Assembly: GCF_030052815.1 (NCBI RefSeq)
Contig: NC_079498.1
Coordinates: forward strand, 77,238,992 to 77,302,991
DNA length: 64,000 nt
Origin: Hevea brasiliensis
Lineage: Eukaryota; Streptophyta; Magnoliopsida; Malpighiales; Euphorbiaceae
Direction of reading: 5' to 3'
The position numbers were made by a program, and so were the translations under genes. Shown here in pieces: positions 1 to 11,050 of the stretch (positions are counted from its first letter, which is position 1; every line of letters starts with the position of its first letter). The notes beneath the pieces are model-generated. The model saw only the letters and a list, made by a program, of their open reading frames with translations. It had not been told where the DNA came from and did no database searches.

Positions 1-492
1 TCTCAATTGTTTCAAGGGAAAAAACTTTGATTTCCTCTTGAATTAAAATTATTAGAAAGTGTTTCTAACTCCCAATACTTTCATACAACCTTTACAAAGC
101 ATAAATCCCATCTCAAAATTGGTTGACAAGGCTTGAGAAGCCAATCTAGGGGCTGCCATTGCAACTTTGGTATGTGCTCGTGGTGGACAAACTAGAGGAA
201 CAACATTTGGGGTCCTAAATACATCCTAAGAGTCGGATTTGCATCAATTGTGCATCAAGAGGTTAGTGCCTAAAAATCCCTCTTTTAGTTAAGGTTTAAT
301 TGAATTAAATGTTAATTCATAATCTTTAATGGCAAATGAAATTTTAATGCATGCTAAAATATGTTTTGGTATGCAATTGTGCATTGAAAATTGATTAGGA
401 TCATAAGACACTTGGTATGGTGCATGTAACCTTAGAAATAATTTTTGAAATTAAAGGTTCTAATGCCCTTTAATCCATGCTTCCACTCCTTA
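1..492 (+). repeat. Copia-1 LTR, 3' fragment
   Basis: This is the 3' end of a copia LTR. It aligns by eye with the LTR ends at about 11920-12402 and 51040-58677, sharing the run about hundreds of bases long that includes the 'ggggctgcca' segment and the donor-like AGAG|GTTAGTGCC at 258-270. It is more diverged than the other two copies, so it is probably the oldest LTR of the array. The start of the LTR lies left of the window. Confidence 0.85.
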
Positions 493-1993
493 AATTGATA
501 TTAGAGTCACTATATTTGCCATTAAGATTGTTTATGAGGCTTAATTGTGTGATTGGATCAAATTTGGATTGATTTGAAGCTGATTTGGGTGCTCAAGAGG
601 GGCGTCTTGAGCGAGATACACGGCCCAGGGGTGTGTTGGGTTTTGGGCTTATTTTTTAGCCCATTATGCAATTGTTGTATATCTTAAGGCCCATAATTAA
701 ATCCATACCTAATTAAATTATTTAATTAAAAATTTTAATTGCACAATTAATTTTTGAAAATTGTTTTCGAGGTATTAAATTTGGAAAAAGGTTTCTAAAT
801 TTAAAATTATTTGAATGAGATTCAAAATTAATTTTGGTTGAATATGTGATATTCAATTTAATTTTTAGTATGTATATTTTATTTAATTGTTAAATTTTAA
901 TATGCACGATGGATGATCATGGACAATAAAAGACTAATGTGATTGGATTTATTTCTTTTATGATTCTTTGGGCTGTAAAATAATTAATTTTATTTTAGTG
1001 GCATGTATTATAAATATTGTAATAATTTAGGTTGTAATTTCATTTATTTGAGAACTTTAAAGTCCATATTATTGTAAACTCGCTTTGGTATGCCAGGGAT
1101 TACAATATAATTGGATTGCAAGAAGAACAAGGAGGTAAAGAGCATTGGTGGGACCAGTGGGAGGAAATCAAGATCAAGGGTTGATTATGTACTCCTTCAG
1201 CAACTCTTGTAAAATGAATGAATGAAATACACCAGGAATGCCTTGATTTAATTCTTGGTGGCTCAGAATTGAATCCCTTAGAAAGTCCATGATCATACCA
1301 TATTATTTGTTTATCCATGTATGCATGAGATGTGTATGAATGTATGTAAGTATATGATATATGCATGCCAATTGGATAATATGCAAAGTGAGACCATAAT
1401 AGTAATTAGTCCGATCACAAAATCTTCCAAGCAAATGATTAAGTTGGTAATGGTATAATTATGGTAATTATATCATGGCCCTCCATTGAAGCAATTATTT
1501 TAAGAAATTTTAAATACTTGCATTATTAGCTATATAAGCTTGGGAATAATGCATTAATTTAAGAGATTTTCTTAAGAATAATTGTTAAGTATATGATGTT
1601 GTAAATATGTAAATAGTTGGTGTCCAATAATGGATGTTCCTGAGGACATTAAAATTATTTACATGTTTACTAGCTCAATGGGATAAACTTAACTAATGCA
1701 AGATAAATTAATAATGGATGTACCTAAGATTTTTAGCATTAGGGGCTAAATAAATGATTGGACCTCACATGAGATGTGATGGGTAAGAAGTTGCTCACTT
1801 ATAGTTTATTGTAATTCCAATAATGGATGTGCTTGAGGATTATCAATAAGACTAAGAATTCAATCACCCACTAGAAATCCATCCAACTAGGATTTCCGTT
1901 TCCTACTTTGAAAGTGTAAGATTTGCCAAGTTAGTGGGAGGACCAATTTGACTAAAAGACCATAATTATTTTGATTAATTACTTGATACATTT
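493..1993 (+). repeat. Copia-1 primer site remnant and untranslated leader
   Basis: The segment is homologous to the Copia-2 leader at 12403-13935. A decayed primer-binding site lies at 495-508 (TGATATTAGAGTCA; the intact plant form is TGGTATCAGAGCCA). The leader has no conserved reading frame. It contains three copies of a motif close to AATAATGGATGTGCCTGAGG, at about 1624, 1708 and 1817. The segment stops abruptly at 1993, where Gypsy-B begins, about 40 bp before the gag start would be expected. The gag-pol of this copy is absent. Confidence 0.8.
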
Positions 1994-2631
1994 TGTAACA
2001 CCCTCATTTTTGTAGTCCATATATCCTACTGTTCCGACAGCTAATGTCTGCCCCGGAAAGTCAGAATGTCTGGAACTACACTGTAGTGACAGTGAGGAAG
2101 TATAAAATAATGAAATATGTGATGAGAAAAAAAAAATAAAAGAGATAAAATGTGACTAAGTTAAATGAGCCAAACTCATAGCGATGGGTGACCGCTCTGG
2201 GAAGTTACGGCGAGGACCGTTGACTAGCCTTGGACTGCAAGAAACTCAGGGAAGTGTTTTCGGGACATAATTAAAGGTCTACTGAGGTGTAATTGACATT
2301 GAAAATGTCAAAAAAAATTTAGTTAGTCAATATAAACAAAAACGAAAATTTAAGGAATCAGCGGTACAATGAGTAAATCGGTAGCACCGAAAAAGTCCAA
2401 ATTTGACTCGAAGAGGGGCATTTTGGTCAATTAACACCTAAAGTTGACTTTTAACTTCAATTTCCATTAAAAATAAGTGGTATTACACTTTGAAAATGTT
2501 ATGAAAACTAAAAATAAGGTACAATATATAAATAATGGAAGAAATGAAGCAAATGTGCAAATTATGGAACTTTAAGTAATTAAATCATTAATTTATGGTT
2601 AGTGCTCCACTAGCTCAGATTTTGGGACACA

Positions 2632-2869
2632 TATATAAGCCAATTTGGGATAGAAATGTTCATCTTCAACCTTGGAAACAAACTAGCTGAGAAAAACACC
2701 ATGGAAATCCTCCATGGCCAAACCTCACTCCACCACTATGCACTCATGATTCAAGCCTCCTTTCCACTTGGTTTCTTCATTAAAGCTTGCACACAAACCT
2801 TGGGCAGCATGTTGGAAGCAAAAAGAAGAGGATTTGATGAAGTTTTGGTGAAGCTCAAAAAAGGTTAGT
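2632..2869 (+). promoter_or_regulatory. Putative Gypsy-B promoter and leader splice donor
   Basis: TATATAAG (2632-2639) is followed about 225 bp downstream by AAAAAAG|GTTAGTG (intron start 2864). The right LTR has the same pair at 8017-8024 and 8249. An ATG in good context (ACCATGG, 2701) lies between them and opens a short frame that runs over the donor. The roles are inferred from the motifs and their repetition across families. Confidence 0.45.
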
Positions 2870-3686
2870 GCTTAATCATCCCATTTTCCTTCACTAATCC
2901 TTGTGTTGAGCTTTGGGTAAGTTGAATTGCTAAGAAAAATTAAGGAAATGATTGAGTATTTGTGAACCTTAGTTTTGGCAGCCATGAAAATGCATGGTTA
3001 GTGACTTATTCTTATATTTAATGGATGGGAATTAAGGTTGATTAACTCAAATGGAAGTTACAGTAAGTTAATATCCAAGTATGTGTATGTTAGTGCTTGA
3101 ATTAAGGGCTTAATAGTGGGACTTTGATGCTTTAGTAAACTGCCATGTTGGGCAGCCTTAAATATCATGAATTTGAGTGTGAGTTTATGAAATTTATCAA
3201 TGAAATATGATGGTGTTGAATAGTGGGCAGTTTCTGTAATTGCCATGGAAGTGTATGTGTGATATATGTGTTGTTGTACATTGAATTTGGGTTGAAGTAA
3301 ATGTTAAACATTAATGGTGTATTGTGTGCATTGAGCACTTGAGTGTTCTGCCCAAAATGCTTGCTGGAATTGTGTACAATATATATAGAAGTGCAATGAT
3401 TAAATGTTGAAGTATTGGGAGGAGGAGGATTGTCAAAATTGGAAGTGTAATGTTAAAATACAGGTTGTGCATGTTGGCAGCACCTAAATTAGGTCATAAG
3501 TGCAAAACTGTGAACCCAATTGGTATGAGGCCAATGGGGGGTGAAACTAGACACCAAATAGGACAACTTTCATGTAGAAATATTGCCAAAATTCTGCCTA
3601 GAAACTAACCTTAAAAATGACCAAATCTGGAATGGCAACCTTGCAACCCAGATTTTTGACCATATGAACAGTAGTCATTAGGATGA

Positions 3687-4440
3687 CCATAACTCACTCA
3701 AAATAGGTCCAAATGACCTGAAATTTTACCATTGATAGCTTAGACATAGAGCTACAATTCTTATGAAGATACCAAAGTCCAGAAATGACTAGAACTAAGT
3801 CAAATTTCTTGCCCAAGTTACGGTACCAAAACTGCTAAAACTAAAAGTGACCTAAAATTGATCAAATTTTGCACTAAAGGTGCAATCTATCCAACTTTAG
3901 TACATTGATCATATCTTGGTCTATACAACTCAGAATGACCTGAAATTTCGCCTAGAGTAAAATAAGACATAGAGCTACAATTCTTATGAAGACACCAAAG
4001 CCCAGAAATGGAGCTTGCACAAGTTCGGGTACCAGAACTGCCAGAACTGAATGTGACCTAAAATTGACCAAATTTTGCATTAAAGGTGCAATCTGTTCAG
4101 CTTTTGTAAATTGACCATATCTTGGTCTATACATATCAGAATGACCTGAAATTTCGCCAGAGGTGCAATAAGACATAGAGCTACAATTCTTATGTGGGCA
4201 CCAAAGCCCAGAAATGGCTAGAACCAAGTCAAATAGCTTGCACAAGTTCGGGTACCAAAACTGCCAGAACTAAAAGTGACCTAAAAATGACCAAAATTTT
4301 CACTAAAGGTGTAATCGGTCCAGCTTTAGTAAATTTACCATATCTTGGTCTATACAACTCAGAATGATCTGAAATTTTTCCCGGAGGGCAATAAGACATA
4401 GAACTAAAATTTTGCTTCTTTGACCAGAAGCTAAAAACCA
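3687..4440 (+). repeat. Diverged tandem modules of about 205-224 bp in the Gypsy-B LTR
   Basis: Each unit contains, in order, a CCATAACT/CCATATCT box, TGACCTGAAATTT, and a CATAGAGCTACAATTCTTAT stretch. Box positions are about 3687, 3908, 4114 and 4338. The right LTR carries the same array, with the ATAGAGCTAC box at about 9129, 9350, 9575 and 9795. The family A LTR has fewer, more diverged units, so the array appears expanded in Gypsy-B. Confidence 0.8.
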
Positions 4441-6080
4441 AGAGAAATAGGACTTTAAGCTAGACCAATCTAGCACACAAAAATTGAGAATTTGACATTT
4501 ACATACAATGATGCTTGAGGTAATTTGGCAATGAATGCTAACTTGTAAAAAGGGTAAATTGCATTATATTGACAGCGTATTGAATTGTAAATTGTGACAT
4601 GTTGATACTAGAATCAACTTATCCATGATGTATAAAAAGGTCAACATTTTCATTGACCAGTAAACTCTGAAAATAAAGAAATAAATATTTAATCTTGTAA
4701 TATGCCCTAGTTTGTCTAGTTGAATAGTTTGGATAGGTTGGCATGCCAATAGGATTCTGATAGCTGTTCTGTAAATGGCTTTACACCATATTGTGTTTTA
4801 TGGCTTATTATGCCACACTGTGATTTTAATAGCCTATGGCTATATGGATTATGTTATTATACTTGGCTTATTGCCTTACTGATTGATTATATGGCTTTTA
4901 GCCACACTGCTTGTACACCGGGAGATACTTTGTGACCCATGGTGTGACGGCCCGAGATACCAGGTACCCAATGCTAGTATATCCATTTATCCAGTCTGGT
5001 TAGTGTATAGGCTACACGGGCAGTCAATTAAAATATTATTTAATTCAGGTAGTTAAGTTAAATTAAGTAAAATGAAATTTCAGTACCATTAAGTTAAGTA
5101 TTGAATGAAATGAGTAAAAGAGATTAGCAATAAAACATAACGGAAATACAATTTGCAGAACCATAGAGACTGAAAGTACAATATAGTTAGAATAATTTGT
5201 GTACTAAGTATATTTACTGAAAGGTTATAACTTAGTACTTCCAAAGAAGATCAAACTAGTTTATAAGATAGTTGATACTAGAAATATCATACTAAAATTA
5301 AATTGATTCATGAGTATCCGAATTATGATTTATTTCTTTCTTTATTTGTATATATTATTTCTTATTATACTATTGCACCACTAAGCAGAAATGCTTAGCA
5401 TGATGGAATTATCTCCTCGCGCAGGTATTGAAGGTAAAACCAGTAGATAGTTGACTGAGATTTTTGGAGTCCAGATCTACAGAAGTGCTAGAAGAGTTGA
5501 AGGTTGTCACTTCCTCAGCAATGCATGTAGATAGGGCTCATTTTAAGCATGTTTTCTAATCTGTACATTATAATTACTGCTTATATTGTAATGTGAATTA
5601 GTAACTGTAATTTCATTTGTATATCCTGTACTTGATAAATTTATGTACTTAATTGGCAAATTATATAAGTTAATAAAATATAAAAATTCTGATATTTGAA
5701 TTGATTATCTAATCATAATGATTCTGAATGAGATTGAGTTTGAGAAATTTTGAGACTGAATTTGAGTTTGAGAAACTGATGAGAATGCTTTGAGATAATC
5801 TGAGATATTAATTTGAGCATATATTGAAATTGTTGTTGTCAGGTTCAGAAGAATTGTTAGTCCAAATTACAGCCGGTACTCTGCCGGATTATCATTAAAT
5901 TTGTTTTGAAATTTCCAAATTAGTTAGATTTTGATAAAAGTGAAAATAGCCTAAATCTTAAATAAAGTTTTTGAATAAATAAATCAAGAACTGTAATGAA
6001 ATCAGATAAGATCAGGTGCTCTGGCACGCCATGTAGCATGCCTTGCTTGGCTACACTGTAGACGGGTAAGGGGTGTTACA

Positions 6081-7370
6081 TTTAGTGGTATCAGAGCACG
6101 GTTTAGGCGTTCCTAGGCACAGATAAGTAGAAAGAACTAGTGTGCATACATGCATTGCATTCATAAGAGTCGAGGTGACACTAATGCAGATCTGTTTACT
6201 TTTGATTATTCAAAGTTAAGATATGGACTCAGAGTCACAGAGGGCATTAGAAAAAGAAGTAGAAAACCTAGTTCATGAGGTTATAACGTAGTGACTATGC
6301 AATGTTCTCGATGTTTGTATTGTAAGCTGCAAATTACAGTACCGATATGGGATTATTGTGTAGAGCTACGTGCTTCCTCGTGGTACAATAAAATAAGAAT
6401 ATTTGTAAGTAATCTATAAATTGATACAGTTATGCCCGAATAGAGTACTATTGCGGGGAATAAATATGAAAATTTTAGTTAGAAATTTAAAACTTCAGAC
6501 CTAGCCTATCGAAATACTACACTTGTAAGGTAGCTAGAGTCAGTGACTCGGTTACATTAATGTGAACTACTTATACCATAGTAATTGCTATAAGCTTAAA
6601 GATATCAGTATGACTTATCATCCTCAGACGGATGGACAGTCGAAACGAGTAATTCAGGTAAATTCTGAAAATCATTAAGTTCCTGTAAACAATGAAACGA
6701 AATGAAATGATAATAATAACCTGTAATATGTGATAAGCCCTCGAGAATATACTGAGAACTTGTGTCATTAAATCTGAGGGGAGATGGGACAGATACCTCC
6801 CACTAACAAAATTTGTATACAATAATAATTGTCAAGCTAGCATACAAACGGCACCTTATGAAACACTGTAAGGGAAAAAGTGCAGAACACTAGTACGTTT
6901 AACTGAGTTGGGAAAAGATATCTAGACATTGATATAGATCTTATAATTATTTTGATATTTTTGTCAGAAAATAATGATTTAGGTATTTGAAAATATATTT
7001 AGAAGTTATAGTGCTATTCCCTCTTGTAGCAAGAATAGATACCTTTCATTGATGGAGTTTGTGGATAGTGATATTTATTAAATAAGCATGAAGATACCAA
7101 GGTATAAGGTCTTGTATGAGATAAATGCAGAATACCTAGACAAAGGGTAATTTAACAGAGTTGGAATTGGTAAAAGATACTGAAGGACTAGTAAGGATTC
7201 CAATATGAGAAATCAGAGAACTACTGAATAATAGACTTTCATGAGTAGAGATAATAAAGGCAAAAGAAAACAATGATGGGAAAGTGAATAGAATTATGAG
7301 ATAACGATAAGCTCAGTTGTTTAAATCCGATCAATTTCGAGGACGAAATTCCTTTTTAGAGGGGAAGAGT
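6081..7370 (+). mobile_element. Gypsy-B degraded internal region
   Basis: The region begins with a good primer site, TGGTATCAGAGCA (6086-6098), complementary to the 3' end of plant initiator tRNA-Met. It ends with the inverted repeat AATTTCGAGGACGAAATT (7333-7350) and the polypurine tract AGAGGGGAAGAGT (about 7358-7370). A possible gag start (ATG at 6223) opens only about 22 codons. Apart from integrase pieces near 6616-6900, the protease, RT and RNase H are missing or unrecognisable, so roughly 3.5 kb has been lost compared with the internal regions of the A and D elements. Confidence 0.85.
6616..6900 (+). pseudogene. Integrase fragment of Gypsy-B
   Basis: At 6616-6657 the frame reads YHPQTDGQSKRVIQ, the conserved C-terminal part of the gypsy integrase catalytic core. 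The glutamate of the DDE triad, normally in QSERVIQ, is lysine here. Homology resumes at about 6743 (ENILRTCVIK, then WDRYLPLTKFVYNNN), matching intact copies on the minus strand near 28330-28410. Between the blocks lie about 85 extra bases (6658-6742) absent from the A and D elements. A stop falls where the relatives read YEALYGRKC. The fragment is non-functional. It confirms that the element and its LTRs read on the + strand. Confidence 0.8.
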
Positions 7371-10300
7371 TATAACATCCTCACTTTACGTAGTCCGTAT
7401 GTTCCACTATTCTGACGACTAATGCCTGCCCCGTAAAGTCGGAATGTCTGGAACTACACTTAATTGACAGTGAGGAAGCATACAATAATGAAATATGTAA
7501 TGAGAAAAATTAAGAAAAAATAAAAGAGATAAAATGTGACTAAGTTAAATGAGCTAAACCCATAGCGATGGGTGACCGCACCGGGAAGTTACGGCGAGGA
7601 CTGTTGACTAGCCTTGGACCACAAGGAACTCGGAGAAATATTTTTGGGACCTAATTAAAGGTCTACTGAGGTGTAATTGACATTGGAAATGTCAAAGAAA
7701 AATTAATAAGTTAGTATAAATGAAATACAAAAATTAAAGAAATCGGCGGTATAAGGAGTAAATCGGTGTTACCGAAAAAGTCCGAATTTGACTTGAAGAG
7801 GGGCATTTTGATCAATTGACACTTAGAGTTGACTTTTGACCTCAATGTCCATTAAAAATAAGTGGTATTACACTTTGAAAATGTTATGAAAAATAAAAAT
7901 GAGGTACATTATATAAATAGTGAAAGAAACGAAATAAATGTGCAAATTATAAAACTTTAAGTAATTAAATCATTAATTTATGGTTAGCGCTCCACTAACT
8001 CAGATTTTGGGACACATATATAAGCCAATTTGGGACAGAAATGTTCATCTTTAACCTTGGAAACAAACCAGCCGAGAAAAACACCATGGAAATCCTCCAT
8101 GGCCAAACCTCATTCCACCACCATGCACTCATGATTCAAGCCTCCTTTCCACTTGATTTCTTCATTAAAGCTTGCACACACACCTTGGGCAGCATGTTGG
8201 AAGCAAAAAGAAGAGGATTTGATGAAGTTTTGGTGAAGCTCAAAAAAGGTTAGTGCTTAATTATCCCATTTTCCTTCACTAATCCTTGTATTGAGCTTTG
8301 GGTAAGTTGAATTGCTAAGAAAAATTGAGGAAATGATTGAGTATTGGTGAACCTTAGTTTTGGAAGCCATGAAAATGCATGGTTAGTGACTTATATTTAA
8401 TGGATGAGAATTAAGGTTGATTAACTCAAATGGAAGTTGCAGTAAGTTAATATCCAAGTATGTGTATGTTAGTGCTTGAATTAAGGGTTTAATAGTGGGA
8501 CTTTGATGCTTTAGTAAACTGCCATGTTGGGCAGCCATAAATATCATGAACTTGTGTGTGACTTTATGAAATTTATCAATGAAATATGATGGTGTTGAAT
8601 AGTGGGCAGTTTGTGTAATTGCCATGGAAGTGTATGTGTGATATATGTGTTATTGTACATTGAATTTGGGTTGAAGTAAATGTTAAACATTAATGGTGTA
8701 TTGTGTGCATTGAGAACTTGAGTGTTCTGCAAAAAATGCTTGCTGGAATTGTGTACAATATATATATAAGTGCCATGATTAAATGTTGAAGTATTGGGAG
8801 GAGGAGGATTGTCAAAATTGGAAGTGTGATGTTCAAATGCATGTTGTGTATATTGGCAGCACCTAAATTAGGTCATAAGTATAAAACTGTGAACCCAATT
8901 GGTATGAGGCCAATGGGGGGGTGAAACTAGACACCAAATAGGCCAACTTTTATGTAGAAATGTTGCTAAAATTCTGCCTAGAAACTGACCTTAAAATTGA
9001 CCAAATCTGGAATGGCAACCTTGCAAACCCAGATTTTTTATCATATGAACAGTAGTCATTAGGGTGATCATAACTCACTCAAAACAGGTCCAAATAACCT
9101 GAAATTTTTACCATGGATAGCTTAGACATAGAGCTACAATTCTTATGAAGACACCAAAGCTCAAAAATGGCCAGAACCAAGTCAAATAGCTTGCACAAAT
9201 TTAAGTACCAAAACTGCCAGAACTAAATATGAGCTAAAACTGACCAAATTTTGCACTAAAGGTGCAATCTATCTAGTTTTAGTAAATTGACTATATCTTG
9301 GTGTATACAACTCAGAATAACCTGAAATTTTGCCAGAGCTGCAATAAGACATAGAGCTACAATTCTTATGAAGACACCAAAGCCTAGAAATGGCTAGAAC
9401 CAAGTCAAATAGCTTGCACAAATTCGGGTACCGAAACTGCCAGAACTAAATGTGACTTAAAATTGACCAAATTTGGCACTAAAGGTTCAATCTGTCCAGC
9501 TTTTGTAAATTGACCATATCTTGGTCTATACATATCAGAATGACCTGAAATTTTGCCCAGAGTGCAATAAGACATAGAGTTACAATTCTTATGAAGACAC
9601 CAAAGCCTAGAAATGGCCAGAACCAAGTCAAATAGCTTGCACAAGTTCGGGTACTAAAACTGCCAGAACTAAAAGTGACCTAAAATTGACCAAATATTGC
9701 ACTAAAGGTGCAATCTATCTAGCTTCAGTAAATTGACCATATCTTGGTCTATATAACTCAGAATGACCTAAAATTTTTCCCAGAGTGCAATAGGACATAG
9801 AGCTACAATTTTGCTTCTTTGACCAGAAGCTAAAAACCAAGAGAAATAGGACTTTAAGCTAGACCAATCTAGCACGCAAAAATTGAGAATTTGACATTTA
9901 CATACAATGATGCTTGAGGTAGTTTGGCAATGAATGCCAACTTGTAAAAAGGGTAAATTGCATTATATTGACAACATATTGAATTGTAAATTGTGACAAG
10001 TTGATACTAGAATCAACTTATCCATGATGTATAAAAAGGTCAACATTTTCATTGACCAGTGAATTGTATAATGACCAGCAAACCCTGAAAATAAAGAAAT
10101 AAAAACATAACAAAAATACAATTTGCAGAACCATAGAGACTTAAAGTACAATATAGTTAGAATAAGTTGTATACTAAGTATATTTACTGAAAGGTTATGA
10201 CTTAGTACTTCCAAAGAAGATCAAACTAGTTTATAAGATAGTTGATACTAGAAATATCATACCAAAATTAAATTGATTCCTGAGTATTAGAATTATGATT

Positions 10301-11050
10301 TATTTCTTTCTTTATTTGTATATATTATTTCTTGTTATACTATTGCACCACTAAGCAAAAATGCTTAGTGCGATGGAATTGTCTCCTCGTGCATGTACTA
10401 AAGGTAAAACCAGTAGACAGCTGACTGAGATTTTTGGAGTCCAGATCTGTAGAAGTGTTAGAAGAGTTCAAGGTTGTCACATCCTCAGCAATGCATGTAG
10501 ATAGGGCTCATTTTAAGCATGTTTTCAAATCTGTACATTATAATTTCTGCTTATATTGTAATGTGAATTAGTAACTGTAATTTTATTTGTATATCCTGTA
10601 CTTGATAAATTTATGTACTTAATTAGCAAATTATATAAGTTAATGAAATATAAGAATTCTGATATTTGAATTGATTATCTAATCATAATGATTTTGAATG
10701 AGATTGAGTTTGAGAAATTTTGAGACTGAATCTGAGTTTGAGAAATTGATGAGAATGCTTTGAGATAATCTAAGATATGAATTTGAGCATATATTGAAAT
10801 TGTTTTTAGCAGATTCAGAAGAACTGTTAGTCTAAATTACAGCCGGTACTCTGCCGGATTATCATTAAATTTGTTTTGAAATTTCCATATTAGTTAGATT
10901 TTGATAAAAGTGAAAATAGCCTAAACCTTAAATAAAGTTTTCGAATAAATAAATCAAGAACTGTAACGAAATCAGATAAGATCAGGTGCTCCGGCACGCC
11001 GTGTAGCATGCCTTGTTTGGCTACACTGTAGACGGGTGAGGGGAGTTACA
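7371..11050 (+). repeat. Gypsy-B right LTR (3680 bp)
   Basis: Homologous to the left LTR throughout, with many scattered substitutions. The first two bases are TA instead of TG. About 445 bp present in the left LTR (about 4686-5131) are missing around 10100, with AATAAA at the junction, which suggests a short-homology deletion. The hairpin CTAAGC-AAAAAT-GCTTAG is kept at 10351-10368. The LTR ends AGTTACA at 11050, directly against the interior of a copia LTR. Confidence 0.9.

Larger units (their letters stand above)
1994..6080 (+). repeat. Gypsy-B left LTR (4087 bp)
   Basis: The LTR starts TGTAACACCC and ends GGTGTTACA. A TATA-like box (TATATAAG) lies at 2632-2639. A donor-like AAG|GTTAGTG has its intron start at 2864. 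A run of diverged tandem modules spans about 3687-4440. The hairpin CTAAGC-AGAAAT-GCTTAG lies at 5381-5398, after GCACCA. A TGAG-rich low-complexity stretch lies at about 5721-5815. A 70-codon open frame at 2656-2868 is shared with the other LTR, but its first ATG is only about 20 bp after the TATA box and the frame overlaps the leader, so I do not call it a gene. Confidence 0.9.
1994..11050 (+). mobile_element. Gypsy-B: defective long-LTR Ty3/gypsy element
   Basis: Two homologous LTRs (1994-6080 and 7371-11050) flank a 1290-bp degraded internal region with a primer site next to the left LTR and a polypurine tract next to the right one, so the element reads on the + strand. Integrase fragments inside identify it as Ty3/gypsy. 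The 5-bp flanks differ (CATTT on the left, GTTTG on the right). The left flank is copia leader and the right flank is the middle of a copia LTR. This is not a simple insertion; the best reading is recombination between two Gypsy-B insertions, or an insertion followed by deletion. Confidence 0.9.

Noticed and set aside
1100..1366. Small frames in the copia leader (also 12961-13158)
   Set aside because: They are not conserved between the two leader copies.
2656..2868. A 70-codon protein gene in Gypsy-B LTRs (also 8041-8253)
   Set aside because: It lies in the LTR leader, its ATG is too close to the TATA box, it has no known domain, and identity between the two LTRs follows from replication.
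3687..4440. CRISPR-like array
   Set aside because: Units are about 215 bp, diverged along their whole length and without unique spacers; this is LTR tandem duplication in a plant genome.
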